From contig JAAZOZ010000253.1 in the NCBI GenBank assembly GCA_012797505.1, positions 1 to 11,437 of the forward strand: a DNA stretch of 11,437 bases, read 5' to 3'. The translations under genes were made by a program, and so were the position numbers. A model generated the notes under the pieces. The model had not been told where the DNA came from and searched no databases. It worked only from the letters and a program-made list of their open reading frames with translations. Below are positions 1-8,044 of the stretch, piece by piece. Source of the DNA: Smithella sp. Lineage in GTDB: Bacteria > Desulfobacterota > Syntrophia > Syntrophales > Smithellaceae. Within the stretch, counting starts at the first letter, position 1; each line of letters starts with the position of its first letter.

Positions 1-168
1 CATCTGGAGGCGCGCATCAGCATGATTCCCTCCAACACCGTCAAGCTGGAAGCGGGCAAGGCGGAGTCCATGCTGAAGCTGATGGAAAAGCTCGAGGACA
101 ACGACGACGTCCAGAACGTCTATTCCAATTTCGACATTGACGAAGACGTCATGGAGAAGTTGAGTTAG
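1..168 (+). CDS. yebC: YebC/PmpR/TACO1-family protein, C-terminal 55 residues (5' end outside window)
   Basis: The reading frame is open from base 1 to a TAG at 166-168 and encodes the last 55 residues of a YebC-type protein. The visible part has the family's C-terminal signature: a stretch reading ARISMIPSNTV, then a KLMEKLEDNDDVQNVYSNF segment, where LEDxDDVQxVYxN is the family hallmark. YebC-family proteins are cytosolic. They have been described as DNA-binding regulators and, more recently, as translation factors that help ribosomes through difficult stretches, so which role applies here is open. The gene lies 34 bases before ruvC on the same strand, a common neighbourhood (yebC-ruvC) in proteobacteria, so the two may be co-transcribed. 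The N-terminal part cannot be judged from this window. Confidence 0.92.
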   Translation, partial: HLEARISMIPSNTVKLEAGKAESMLKLMEKLEDNDDVQNVYSNFDIDEDVMEKLS

Positions 169-202
169 TCCGCCCAAACGGCCGGAAGCGAAAGAGGGTA
201 AT

Positions 203-682
203 TTGCGAATCTTAGGCATCGATCCCGGTTCTCATGTGACCGGCTACGGCGTGATTGATAAAAGCGGCAACTACCTGCGTCATGTGGCCCACGGTGAAAT
301 CAAGGCCCGCAGGAATTCCCTTCTTTCCGAAGTGCTGATGGATACCTTCCGCGAGCTCGGCGCCGTGATCGCTGATAATAATCCGCAGGCGGTCAGCCTG
401 GAAAACATCTTTTACGGGAAAAATGTCCGCAGCCTGATTCGGCAGGCTCAGGTGCGCGGAGTCGTGATCTGTGCCTGCGCGGACCGGGGGCTTCCGGTTT
501 TTGAATATTCGCCGCTGGAAGTGAAAAAGGCGGTGGTCGGCTACGGCCGGGCCGAAAAACGGCAGGTGCAGATCATGGTCAAGGCGATTTTGAAACTTGA
601 CGGTTTGCCGCCGGCGGACGCGGCGGACGCGCTGGCCGCGGCGATCTGCCAGGCCAACTTCATGAAGGAGCAGCCGATCTGA
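203..682 (+). CDS. ruvC: RuvC, Holliday junction resolvase
   Basis: RuvC is the dimeric endonuclease that cuts Holliday junctions symmetrically after RuvAB branch migration during recombinational repair. The 159-residue product is of typical length. It starts MRILGIDPGS, and the four acidic metal-binding residues of the RNase H-like fold are visible: Asp7, Glu67 (in SLENIF), Asp139 and Asp142 (in PADAADALA). The start is TTG at 203, chosen because it gives the standard RuvC N-terminus and follows a purine-rich GAGGG at 194-198, although that spacing is short. The stop codon (680-682) directly abuts the ruvA ATG (683), so translational coupling with ruvA is likely. The TTG start may lower the amount made relative to RuvAB; that is inference. 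Confidence 0.97.
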   Translation: MRILGIDPGSHVTGYGVIDKSGNYLRHVAHGEIKARRNSLLSEVLMDTFRELGAVIADNNPQAVSLENIFYGKNVRSLIRQAQVRGVVICACADRGLPVFEYSPLEVKKAVVGYGRAEKRQVQIMVKAILKLDGLPPADAADALAAAICQANFMKEQPI

Positions 683-1291
683 ATGATTGCCATGCTTTCC
701 GGTAAAATCGCCTATAAGGGAATTTCCCACGTTGTGGTGGACGCGCAGGGCGTCGGCTATCGTGTTTTTATTCCGCTCACAACTTTTTATGCGCTTCCGG
801 AAGCGGATCAGGCCATCACCCTGCATATCCACACCTCGGTCAAAGAGGACGCGATTCATCTGTTCGGTTTTTACACGCGTGAAGAACGGGAGCTTTTTCA
901 GCTCATGATTTCCGTCAGCGGCATCGGGCCGAAAGTCGCGCTGAATATTCTTTCGGGAATTTCCTCCGCGGAGCTGCTCGAGGCGATTTCCGCGGGCAAC
1001 CTGACCAGGCTCATGGCCATTCCCGGCATCGGCCGGAAAATGGCCGAGCGGCTGATTCTGGAGCTCAAAGAAAAGGTCATGAAAAAAATGGCCGCGGATG
1101 CAATTCCGGCCGCGGACGCGAAACAAAAACAGGCGGAGATGATGCGCGAAGACGCGCTTTCCGCCCTGATGAATCTGGGATACAAGGCAGGAGCGGCCCG
1201 GGATGCTCTGGAGAAAGCCGCGCGCGATCTGAAGGAAGAACCGGCGATGGACCAGCTCCTGAAGAAAGCGCTGAAAATTCTGGCGGGCTGA
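683..1291 (+). CDS. ruvA: RuvA, Holliday junction DNA-binding subunit
   Basis: RuvA tetramers bind four-way junctions and load the RuvB motor for branch migration. The 202-residue protein has the three expected parts: an N-terminal OB-fold starting MIAMLSGKI and continuing through GVGYRVFIP; two helix-hairpin-helix motifs around residues 75-90 (VSGIGPKVAL) and 110-125 (IPGIGRKMAERL); and, after an Ala/Lys/Gln-rich linker near 135-152, a C-terminal RuvB-contacting domain (REDALSALMNLGY, about 155-202). The ATG at 683 follows the ruvC stop with no gap. An internal ATG at 692 would remove the first residues of the OB-fold and is less likely. A GC hairpin overlaps the stop codon. Confidence 0.97.
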   Translation: MIAMLSGKIAYKGISHVVVDAQGVGYRVFIPLTTFYALPEADQAITLHIHTSVKEDAIHLFGFYTREERELFQLMISVSGIGPKVALNILSGISSAELLEAISAGNLTRLMAIPGIGRKMAERLILELKEKVMKKMAADAIPAADAKQKQAEMMREDALSALMNLGYKAGAARDALEKAARDLKEEPAMDQLLKKALKILAG

Positions 1292-1299
1292 GGCCCGCC
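1282..1299 (+). other. GC-rich stem-loop over the ruvA stop codon
   Basis: GGCGGGC (1282-1288) and GCCCGCC (1293-1299) form a perfect 7-bp stem with a 4-base loop TGAG that contains the ruvA stop codon TGA. No run of T follows, so it does not look like a full intrinsic terminator. It may be an mRNA-stability or attenuation element between ruvA and ruvB, or chance in GC-rich DNA. Confidence 0.4.
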
Positions 1300-1318
1300 G
1301 GTTTGAAGGTAGAAACGC

Positions 1319-2347
1319 ATGGATGCTCATTTGAAAAATCCGCTGATCGATCCGGCGGCAGCCGAAGACGAAGGAGCGCTGGAAAATTCGCTGCGTCCGC
1401 CGAAGCTGGCTGATTATGTGGGCCAGGACAAGGTAAAGAGCAATCTGGCGATTTTCATCGAGGCGGCCCGCAAACGGCGCGAGTCGTTGGATCATGTTCT
1501 TCTATACGGACCGCCGGGCCTGGGAAAAACCACGCTGGCCTATATCATTGCCCGGGAGCTGGGCGTGGACATCAAGGTCACGTCCGGTCCGGTGATCGAG
1601 CGTCCCGGCGATCTGGCGGCGATTCTGACCAATCTGCACGAGCACGAGGTGCTGTTTATCGACGAGATTCACCGGCTTTCGCACGTCGTCGAAGAAATTC
1701 TCTACCCGGCCATGGAGGATTTCCACATCGATATTCTGATCGGTCAGGGGCCGTCGGCCCGGTCGATGAAACTCGACATTCCGAAATTCACGCTGGTGGG
1801 CGCGACCACGCGAGCCGGATCACTCACCTCGCCGCTGCGCGACCGCTTCGGCATGCATTTCCGACTGGAATTCTATTCGCCGCAGGAGCTGGCCGTGATT
1901 CTGGCGCGCTCCGCCTCCATTCTGAATGTGAAGCTGACGGCGGACGGGGCGCGGGAACTGGCCCATCGCGCGCGCGGCACGCCGCGGATCGCCAACCGCC
2001 TGCTCAAGCGCGTGCGGGATTACGCGGAAGTGAAAGGCGACGGAACCATCGACGGCGATCTGGCCTGCCGGGCGCTGGACGCGTTCGAGGTCGATCAAAA
2101 GGGTTTTGATCAGATGGACCGCAAACTGCTTTTGACCCTGATTGAAAAATTCAACGGCGGCCCGGTCGGCGTGGAAAGCCTTGCGGCGGCCATCGGCGAG
2201 GAGCGAGTCACGATCGAAGATGTTTACGAACCCTATTTGATTCAGGAAGGGTATCTGCAGCGGACAGCGCGGGGGCGTGTCGCCTGTTCCAAAGCATACG
2301 AGCACTTCGGCCTGAAAGCGTCGGGGGCCCAAAAGGAGCTGTTTTAG
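1319..2347 (+). CDS. ruvB: RuvB, Holliday junction branch-migration ATPase
   Basis: RuvB is the hexameric AAA+ motor that, with RuvA, drives branch migration of Holliday junctions. The 342-residue protein is of family length. After a charged N-terminal tail come the conserved SLRPPKLADYVGQ segment (24-36), Walker A GPPGLGKTT (64-72, Lys70), Walker B with DEIH (115-118), sensor 1 GATTRAG (161-167) with the following PLRDRFG containing arginine-finger candidate Arg174, sensor 2 GTPRIANRLLKRVRD, and a C-terminal winged-helix domain (IEDVYEPYLIQEGYLQRT). The ATG at 1319 has AAGG at 1306-1309 as ribosome-binding site. The gene is the last of the ruvC-ruvA-ruvB run. A long AT-rich gap follows, so transcription probably ends or restarts there. 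Confidence 0.98.
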   Translation: MDAHLKNPLIDPAAAEDEGALENSLRPPKLADYVGQDKVKSNLAIFIEAARKRRESLDHVLLYGPPGLGKTTLAYIIARELGVDIKVTSGPVIERPGDLAAILTNLHEHEVLFIDEIHRLSHVVEEILYPAMEDFHIDILIGQGPSARSMKLDIPKFTLVGATTRAGSLTSPLRDRFGMHFRLEFYSPQELAVILARSASILNVKLTADGARELAHRARGTPRIANRLLKRVRDYAEVKGDGTIDGDLACRALDAFEVDQKGFDQMDRKLLLTLIEKFNGGPVGVESLAAAIGEERVTIEDVYEPYLIQEGYLQRTARGRVACSKAYEHFGLKASGAQKELF

Positions 2348-2574
2348 CGGAGAAATTAAGCATTTTATAAACAAATCATAGCCTTACAATAAACAATCTC
2401 AATACGGGCCGGTGTGTTGTTTTAACCACAAAATAGCGAACCAGTCGATCATTCCCTCCGGAGTGACTCCTGTATAAAGTCAATAAATACAATAATATGC
2501 AATACAGGCCCCATGCTCTTTGCGCTGGTATGTTTATTGCTAAACGTAAAATTCAACTTAAAAAAGAGAGTAAC
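2348..2574 (+). promoter_or_regulatory. AT-rich non-coding leader upstream of lpxC, with candidate promoter
   Basis: This 227-base gap after ruvB is clearly more AT-rich than the genes around it and has no convincing gene. A possible sigma-70-type promoter is GTGACT (2463-2468) and TACAAT (2488-2493), but the 19-base spacing is long. TATAAA at 2473-2478 is an alternative -10 element. An in-frame ATG at 2497 would extend LpxC by 26 residues that do not resemble the family, so the stretch is better read as 5' leader. The site assignment is weak. Confidence 0.35.
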
Positions 2575-3504
2575 ATGCATTTACAGCGTACTTTAAAAAA
2601 AGAAATATTCTGCTCCAGCATCGGTCTGCACACGGGCCGCAAGGTCAATATGCAGATCAATCCCGCTTCCGCGGACACCGGCATTGTTTTCGTCCGGAAG
2701 GATCTGCCGAATGCCAGGCCGATTCCGGCGGACTTCAAGTCGGTTTGCGACACGACCCTGGCCACAACCATTGGCGATAACGGCAATACGGTTTCGACCA
2801 TCGAGCATCTGATGTCGGCGTTTTGCGGCATGGGGCTGGACAATGCCGTTGTGGAAATCGATTCCTTTGAAGTGCCCATCATGGACGGCAGCGCCCGCCC
2901 GTTTGTCAATATGCTCAAAAAAGTCGGCACGCGGCCGCAGGGAAAATTCAAAAAAATGCTGGTCATCAAAAAACCGGTTTCCGTAAAAGAAGGTGAGGGA
3001 AGCGCCATGCTGCTCCCCTCGAATGAATTTAAAATTACCTATGACATCGATTTCAAAAATAAAATCATCGGCCGGCAGTCTTACAGCTTCCTGTTTTCCG
3101 ATAAAAACTACGAGGACAACATCTGCTGCGCGAGAACCTTCGGTTTTCTGAAAGAAGTCGAATTTTTGCAGGCCAGAGGCCTGGGGCTGGGCGGATCGCT
3201 GGAGAATGCGATTATCCTCGATGAGGAAAAAATCATCAACAAGGAAGGCCTCCGCATGCCCGATGAATTCGTCAAGCACAAAATCCTGGATGCCGTGGGC
3301 GATTTGTTTTTGTTGGGCATGCCGATCATCGGCCATTTTGTGGCGCACCGGTCCGGCCACCGCCTCAACAACCTTCTGCTTCGGGAACTCATGCGCGAGC
3401 AGGACAGTTGGGAAATTATCAGCGAAGATCATCCGCAGCAATCGTCTCAATTCACAGCCTGCAACCTTCCGTCCTTCACGATTCTGGACGCCGTTCAAAT
3501 ATGA
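2575..3504 (+). CDS. lpxC: LpxC, UDP-3-O-acyl-N-acetylglucosamine deacetylase
   Basis: LpxC is the zinc-dependent cytosolic deacetylase that catalyses the committed step of lipid A synthesis. With the ATG at 2575 the protein is 309 residues, close to the family's usual length, and begins MHLQRTLKKEIFCSSIGLHTG like other LpxC N-termini. The purine-rich AAAGAGAG at 2563-2570 is its ribosome-binding site. Visible active-site residues are Glu77-His78 in TIEHLMSAF (general base and zinc ligand), His235 and Asp239 in HKILDAVGD (zinc ligands), and His262 in AHRSGHRLNN. The substrate-facing PIMDGSARPFV loop is present at about 101-111. It has its own leader, so it is probably transcribed separately from ruvCAB. 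The gene shows that the organism makes lipid A. Confidence 0.97.
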   Translation: MHLQRTLKKEIFCSSIGLHTGRKVNMQINPASADTGIVFVRKDLPNARPIPADFKSVCDTTLATTIGDNGNTVSTIEHLMSAFCGMGLDNAVVEIDSFEVPIMDGSARPFVNMLKKVGTRPQGKFKKMLVIKKPVSVKEGEGSAMLLPSNEFKITYDIDFKNKIIGRQSYSFLFSDKNYEDNICCARTFGFLKEVEFLQARGLGLGGSLENAIILDEEKIINKEGLRMPDEFVKHKILDAVGDLFLLGMPIIGHFVAHRSGHRLNNLLLRELMREQDSWEIISEDHPQQSSQFTACNLPSFTILDAVQI

Positions 3505-3567
3505 TTTTGTCCCCGTTTTGACCTTACCAAATTAACCTTGATTTTTATCGATAGGTTACCTAGGATA

Positions 3568-3594
3568 CCCGTATTCTTTCGGAAAGAAAACGGG
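3568..3594 (+). promoter_or_regulatory. Stem-loop immediately upstream of the DUF4390 gene
   Basis: CCCGT (3568-3572) pairs with ACGGG (3590-3594), and TTCTTT (3574-3579) pairs with AAAGAA (3583-3588). One A-A mismatch separates the two helices and the loop is CGG. The hairpin ends 5 bases before the start codon at 3600, and its right arm holds the purine-rich bases that would serve for ribosome binding. No T-run follows on either strand, so it is not a standard terminator. A role in gating translation of the DUF4390-ntrY-ntrX message is inference. Confidence 0.5.
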
Positions 3595-3599
3595 CAGGT

Positions 3600-4184
3600 A
3601 TGAAAAAGCATAAAAATGATTTCTGGGCGGCCGTCTTTGTTGGGTTATGCATGATGACCATGACGGTTGCCGCCGGGGAGGCCAGAGCCCAGATGGATCC
3701 CCGGATGACGGATATTCTGGTGACCGGCGGCACGGGGGAAATGCTCCTGTACGCGAGGCTGGTGGACGGTTTCAAGAAGGAAATGGAGGAGGCCATCCTG
3801 GCGGGGGTCCCCGCCGTTTTTACGATAGAACTGGACGTCTATCAGGAAAGGCCCTACTTTTGGGATCGGCATATCCTCCACAGGGAAATCCGCCGCACCA
3901 TTAAATACGACAATTTGAAAAAGAGTTTTCTGATTGCCACAAACGGCCTGGGGCAGCCGGCGATTCTGACGAATTTTGAAAGCGCGCAAAAAGCCATGGC
4001 GGAGTTGAACGGAATTCCCGTGGTGGCCTTTTCCAATCTGTCCAAAGGCGAACGGTACTATGTTCAGGTCCGGGTCAAAATCGACCGCGTGCGCCTGCCG
4101 TTCAAGATGGAATATGTGTTGTTCTTTGTTTCTCTGTGGGACTTTGAAACCCCCCTGTACAAGATCCGGTTTGCCTACGAGTGA
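3600..4184 (+). CDS. DUF4390-type exported protein upstream of NtrY
   Basis: This 194-residue protein starts with a Sec-type signal peptide: Lys-rich start MKKHK, a hydrophobic core at about 8-25, and a likely cleavage after ARA at 28-30. The mature part should therefore be periplasmic or envelope-associated. It resembles DUF4390 proteins, usually found next to NtrY-like kinases; the match rests on length, the region around RPYFWDRHILHREIRRTIKYDNL, and position. No catalytic motif is evident and the function is unknown. It lies 40 bases before the kinase gene on the same strand. A natural guess is that it supplies or modulates a periplasmic signal for the kinase, but nothing in the sequence proves it. 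The ATG at 3600 is the start that gives a complete signal peptide. Confidence 0.8.
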   Translation: MKKHKNDFWAAVFVGLCMMTMTVAAGEARAQMDPRMTDILVTGGTGEMLLYARLVDGFKKEMEEAILAGVPAVFTIELDVYQERPYFWDRHILHREIRRTIKYDNLKKSFLIATNGLGQPAILTNFESAQKAMAELNGIPVVAFSNLSKGERYYVQVRVKIDRVRLPFKMEYVLFFVSLWDFETPLYKIRFAYE

Positions 4185-4224
4185 TCGCCGGCGCGGGGGC
4201 GGGAAAGGGTGATGCCGCGAGCGC

Positions 4225-6447
4225 ATGAGTTTGAAGAGAGACGCCAGAAAAAGCTATCTTGACGAAGGGGAGCTGAGAAAACGCCGGCGTGAGCGCATCA
4301 TCATGCTGGTGGTCGGCTGTCTGGCGATTGTATTTACGATTCTGGCCAGTCAGTTGTCCGACCGGCAAGAACTGCCCATTTCGGCCAACATTCTGGTGTA
4401 CGGCCTGACCAGCATCAACATCATCCTGATTCTGCTTCTGCTTTTTCTGATTGTCCGCAATGTTTTCAAGCTGTTTTCCGAGCGTCGCAAGGGATTGATC
4501 GGCTCGAAGCTGCGCACCAAGCTGGTTGCGGCGTTCGTGGGCCTTTCCCTGGTTCCCACCATTTTGCTTTTTTTGTTTGCCATCAACTTTCTTTCCTATT
4601 CGATCGAGTTCTGGTTCAACATCAAAATCGGCGACGCCCTTGCGCGGTCGCTGGAAGTCGCACAGGTGTATTACACGCAGGCCGAGGACCTGGCCAAATT
4701 CAACGCCCGTCAAATCAGCGCGGAAATCACCCGCAACCGCCTCTACGAGGTGGATCGGGCCGATTATCTGAACAATTTTCTTTCCCAGCGCCAAAAGAAC
4801 TACAAGGTGGCGCGCGTGGAAGCGTATTTTGATTTCAACAACAAAAGCATCGTCTTTGCCGACGGCGAAGAAGCGGCGTCCACCGCCATCCAGTTGTCGC
4901 CGAAGATGCTGGAAGACATTTACTCCGGAAAGGAAATCTCCACGGTGGCCGCCACCCAGGGCGGGGAGGCCATTGTCGGCGTCGCGCCGGTTTTTTCTTA
5001 TGCCGTGGCGACGGAAGTCATCGGGCGGGTATGCGTCAGCAACAGCGTTCCCCAGGGGCTGGTGGACAAGCTCAGGAGCATCGCCAACGCGTCGGAGCAG
5101 TACGGACAGATCAAGCTCCTGAAGAATCCGATCAAGTTCAATTACATCGTGACCCTGTCCATCGTGACGCTGGCGATTATTTTTCTCGCGACGTGGTTCG
5201 GCCTGTCGTTGGCCAAGAGCATTACCAACCCCATCCAGGACCTTGTAACGGCGACCAACCGCATCACGCGGGGGGACCTGACCAGCCGCATTGACATTGA
5301 AGCCGACGACGAGGTCGGCCTGTTGGTCAAGTCCTTCAATTCCATGACGGATGATTTGCACAAAAGCAAGATGGGCCTGATCGAGGCCAATACGTCGCTG
5401 GAGGAGCGGCGAAAGTACATGGCCGCCATTCTGCGCAATGTCTCGGCGGGCATCATCTCCATCGACCGGAACGGAACCATCACGACCATCAACCGCGCCG
5501 CGGAATCCATGTTCGGCATTGACGCTTCTCCGTATCTGTTCCGGAATTACCGGGAGCTTTTGCACGAGGATCATCTCGCCCTGGTCGATTCCTTTTTGCA
5601 GGAAATGAAGGAAACCCGCATGCGGGTTCTGGAAAAGCATCTGGAACTGACGCTGCGGGACAAGGTGTTGACGATTCTGCTGACCCTGACGACCATTGAG
5701 GACGAAGAAGGCAAGGACTCCGGCATTGTCGTTGTGTTTGAAGATTTGACGAAGCTGCAGATGGCGGAGCGCGCCGCGGCCTGGCGGGAAGTGGCCCGGC
5801 GCATGGCGCATGAAATCAAGAATCCGCTCACGCCCGTGCAGCTCTCCGCCCAGAGGCTGCAGCGGAAATACGGGGATAAGCTGGGGGAGGAAGGTTCGGT
5901 TTTTAAGGAATGCACACAGACCATCATCGATCAGGTGGACGTGCTGAAGAATCTGGTGAATGAATTCTCCCGCTATGCGCGCATGCCGGTGACGACGCTG
6001 GCCCCCAATGATCTTAACGCGGTGGTGTCCGATGCCGTGGCGCTTTTTGTGGACGCGCACAAAGACATACACTTCGAATTCCGTCCGGCGGAGGGGCTGC
6101 CGAGGTTCCATCTGGATGCCGAACAGATCAACCGGGTCATGGTGAATCTGCTGGACAACGCCGTGGCGTCTCTGAACAAGCAGACGGGGCATGTCGGCGT
6201 TCTGATCCGGTATGATGAGGCGCACAGAAAAGCGGTGGTCGCCGTAGCCGACGACGGGGTCGGGGTTCCGGCGGACTACAGGCGAAAAGTGTTTGACCCG
6301 TATTTTTCAACCAAGAAGTCGGGAACGGGATTGGGGCTGGCCATCGTCAGCTCCATTATTTCGGACCACAAGGGAACCGTTACCGTCAGCGACAACCACC
6401 CCACGGGAACGATTGTATCTTTTCAGTTGCCCGTGAACGAAGTTTAA
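4225..6447 (+). CDS. ntrY: NtrY-like membrane sensor histidine kinase
   Basis: This 740-residue transmembrane kinase has the NtrY layout. Three hydrophobic helices sit near the N-terminus (about 27-44, 56-80, 99-126), followed by an extracytoplasmic region to about 304, a fourth helix (about 305-330), a HAMP linker (about 330-380, ending in DEVGLLVKSFNSM), a PAS domain (about 394-505), a HisKA domain with phospho-acceptor His529 in RMAHEIKNPLTPVQ, and a HATPase domain with N-box NLLDNAV (about 640), G1 DDGVGVP (about 676) and G2 GTGLGLA (about 701). It should autophosphorylate and pass phosphate to the regulator encoded next. NtrYX systems are linked to nitrogen, redox or envelope control, and the signal here is unknown. 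An in-frame stop at 4210 makes ATG 4225 the first usable start; its ribosome-binding site is weak. Confidence 0.93.
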   Translation: MSLKRDARKSYLDEGELRKRRRERIIMLVVGCLAIVFTILASQLSDRQELPISANILVYGLTSINIILILLLLFLIVRNVFKLFSERRKGLIGSKLRTKLVAAFVGLSLVPTILLFLFAINFLSYSIEFWFNIKIGDALARSLEVAQVYYTQAEDLAKFNARQISAEITRNRLYEVDRADYLNNFLSQRQKNYKVARVEAYFDFNNKSIVFADGEEAASTAIQLSPKMLEDIYSGKEISTVAATQGGEAIVGVAPVFSYAVATEVIGRVCVSNSVPQGLVDKLRSIANASEQYGQIKLLKNPIKFNYIVTLSIVTLAIIFLATWFGLSLAKSITNPIQDLVTATNRITRGDLTSRIDIEADDEVGLLVKSFNSMTDDLHKSKMGLIEANTSLEERRKYMAAILRNVSAGIISIDRNGTITTINRAAESMFGIDASPYLFRNYRELLHEDHLALVDSFLQEMKETRMRVLEKHLELTLRDKVLTILLTLTTIEDEEGKDSGIVVVFEDLTKLQMAERAAAWREVARRMAHEIKNPLTPVQLSAQRLQRKYGDKLGEEGSVFKECTQTIIDQVDVLKNLVNEFSRYARMPVTTLAPNDLNAVVSDAVALFVDAHKDIHFEFRPAEGLPRFHLDAEQINRVMVNLLDNAVASLNKQTGHVGVLIRYDEAHRKAVVAVADDGVGVPADYRRKVFDPYFSTKKSGTGLGLAIVSSIISDHKGTVTVSDNHPTGTIVSFQLPVNEV

Positions 6448-6477
6448 TTTATAGAAGACGCGGCATGGGTGAACATC

Positions 6478-7845
6478 ATGAACGAAACCATTCTGGTCGT
6501 AGATGACGAAGTCAGCATCTGTCAATCGCTGAAGGCCATTCTGGAAGACGAAGGCTATCAGGTGCTCGTGGCCGGCAGCGGCGAAGAGGCGCTTCGGGTT
6601 GTGGCCGATGAAATGCCCCAGCTCGTTCTGCTGGACATCTGGCTGCCCGGCATGGACGGTCTGGATACCCTCAAGGCCATCCGCGCCGCCCATCCGAACA
6701 TGCTGATCATCATGATGTCCGGCCACGGCACCATCGAGACGGCCGTGAAAGCCACCAAGCTGGGCGCTTTTGACTTTATTGAAAAACCGCTGTCGCTGGA
6801 CAAAGTGATGATCCTGGTGAACAACGCGCTGAATCTGGTTCGCCTGGAAGAAGAAAATATTCTGCTCAAACAGAAGGTATCGCACCAGTACGAATTGACC
6901 GGAACCAGCCCGGTCATCACCGAACTCAAGGAAATGATCGGCATTGTCGCGCCGACCAACGCGTGGATTCTGATCATGGGCGAGAACGGCACGGGAAAGG
7001 AGCTGGTGGCGCGCTCCATCCACCACCTGAGCCGACGCTCCCACAAGCCCATCGTGGAAGTCAACTGCGCGGCCATTCCCGAAGAGCTGATCGAAAGCGA
7101 GCTGTTCGGGCATGAAAAGGGCGCCTTCACGGGGGCGACCGAAAAGAAGCGCGGCAAGTTCGACCTGGCGCACGAGGGAACGATCTTTCTGGATGAAGTG
7201 GCGGACATGAGCCTCAAGGCCCAGGCCAAGATTCTGCGGATTCTCCAGGAAAAGAAATTTGAGAGGGTCGGCGGCAACAAGCTGATCGACATGGACGTCA
7301 GGGTTCTCGCCGCGACCAACAAGGACCTGGAGAAGGAAATGGAGGCGGGCCGGTTCCGGCAGGATCTTTACTACCGCCTGCATGTCATTCCTCTTCGTGT
7401 CCCGCCTCTGCGCGACCGGAAAGAGGACATCATTCACCTGACGGAGCGGTTTCTGCTGGACTTTGCCGCCAAGGAGGGGCAGCAGCCGAAGACCCTGAGC
7501 ACCGGCGCCCTGGAAAAGTTAATGGCGCATGACTGGCCGGGCAACGTCCGCGAGCTGAAAAACATCATTGAAAGGCTGATTATTCTGACGCCGTCCAATG
7601 AAATACGGGCGGAGGACATTCCCGAGCTGAGCATCAAGACCGAGCCGGATGCGTCTTTTCAGGAAGCGCCCGCGGCGGCCGGAGATTCGCTCAGGGACGC
7701 AAGACTGGATTTTGAACGGCAGTTTATTTTGAAAAAGCTGGAAGAATACGACGGCAATATCTCCAGGACCGCCGAAGCCATCGGCCTGGAGCGCAGCAAT
7801 CTGCACAAAAAACTCAAGAGCTTGAAGGTGGCGACGAAGGAATAG
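6478..7845 (+). CDS. ntrX: NtrX-like sigma-54-dependent response regulator
   Basis: This is a three-domain activator of RNA polymerase-sigma-54, probably the partner of the preceding kinase. From the ATG at 6478 it is 455 residues. The receiver domain (about 1-115) has Asp9-Asp10, phospho-acceptor Asp53 in LLDIWLPGMDG, Ser81 and Lys103. The AAA+ domain (about 140-370) has Walker A GENGTGKE (168-175), the sigma-54-contacting GAFTGA loop (215-220), Walker B FLDE (237-240) and WPGNVREL (353-360). A Fis-type helix-turn-helix ends the protein (about 411-450). An in-frame GTG at 6469 would add three residues. ATG 6478 is preferred because GGTGA at 6468-6472 then serves as ribosome-binding site with 5-base spacing. 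The complete GAFTGA loop means sigma-54 activation should be possible. Confidence 0.94.
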   Translation: MNETILVVDDEVSICQSLKAILEDEGYQVLVAGSGEEALRVVADEMPQLVLLDIWLPGMDGLDTLKAIRAAHPNMLIIMMSGHGTIETAVKATKLGAFDFIEKPLSLDKVMILVNNALNLVRLEEENILLKQKVSHQYELTGTSPVITELKEMIGIVAPTNAWILIMGENGTGKELVARSIHHLSRRSHKPIVEVNCAAIPEELIESELFGHEKGAFTGATEKKRGKFDLAHEGTIFLDEVADMSLKAQAKILRILQEKKFERVGGNKLIDMDVRVLAATNKDLEKEMEAGRFRQDLYYRLHVIPLRVPPLRDRKEDIIHLTERFLLDFAAKEGQQPKTLSTGALEKLMAHDWPGNVRELKNIIERLIILTPSNEIRAEDIPELSIKTEPDASFQEAPAAAGDSLRDARLDFERQFILKKLEEYDGNISRTAEAIGLERSNLHKKLKSLKVATKE

Positions 7846-8044
7846 GGATAAAGGCTGAAGGCTGAAGGTTACATGGATGTGCCCCGCACTTCATCTGGAA
7901 TAAAAAATAGGGATCTTCCGGTTGATGCGCCCTTCCTGAAAGGGAGCATCGTGCAATTTTGACGGGCATCCAACCTTTCAGTCCGAAATTAATAACGAAC
8001 ATTTCTATGGCGATCCTCTTTATTGAAAAGCTTTATCTCTTTCT
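7846..8044. other. Gene-free junction between ntrX and the integron integrase
   Basis: About 200 bases separate the convergent ntrX and intI genes. It starts with a heptamer AAGGCTG repeated in tandem (7851-7857, 7858-7864) and continued by AAGG. A small CCCTT/AAGGG stem with a 5-base loop lies near 7928-7942 and lacks a T-run. Short frames on either strand have no start context or recognisable product. No attC-like structure is visible. This is probably the left border of the integron. Confidence 0.45.

Noticed and set aside
212..1495. Long minus-strand open frame (427 codons) opposite ruvC, ruvA and the start of ruvB
   Set aside because: It spans three well-recognised genes on the other strand and has no recognisable motif.
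2497..2574. N-terminal extension of LpxC from an upstream ATG
   Set aside because: The extra 26 residues do not resemble LpxC. The ATG at 2575 has a ribosome-binding site and yields the normal family N-terminus.
3518..3548. TTGACC at 3518-3523 as a promoter for the DUF4390 operon
   Set aside because: The -35 match is good, but only T-rich sequence with poor similarity to a -10 element lies at the right distance.
4102..6225. Long minus-strand open frame (707 codons) opposite ntrY
   Set aside because: It is the antisense shadow of a GC-rich gene. The plus strand has complete kinase domains, and the antisense translation is rich in His, Gln and Arg without any domain.
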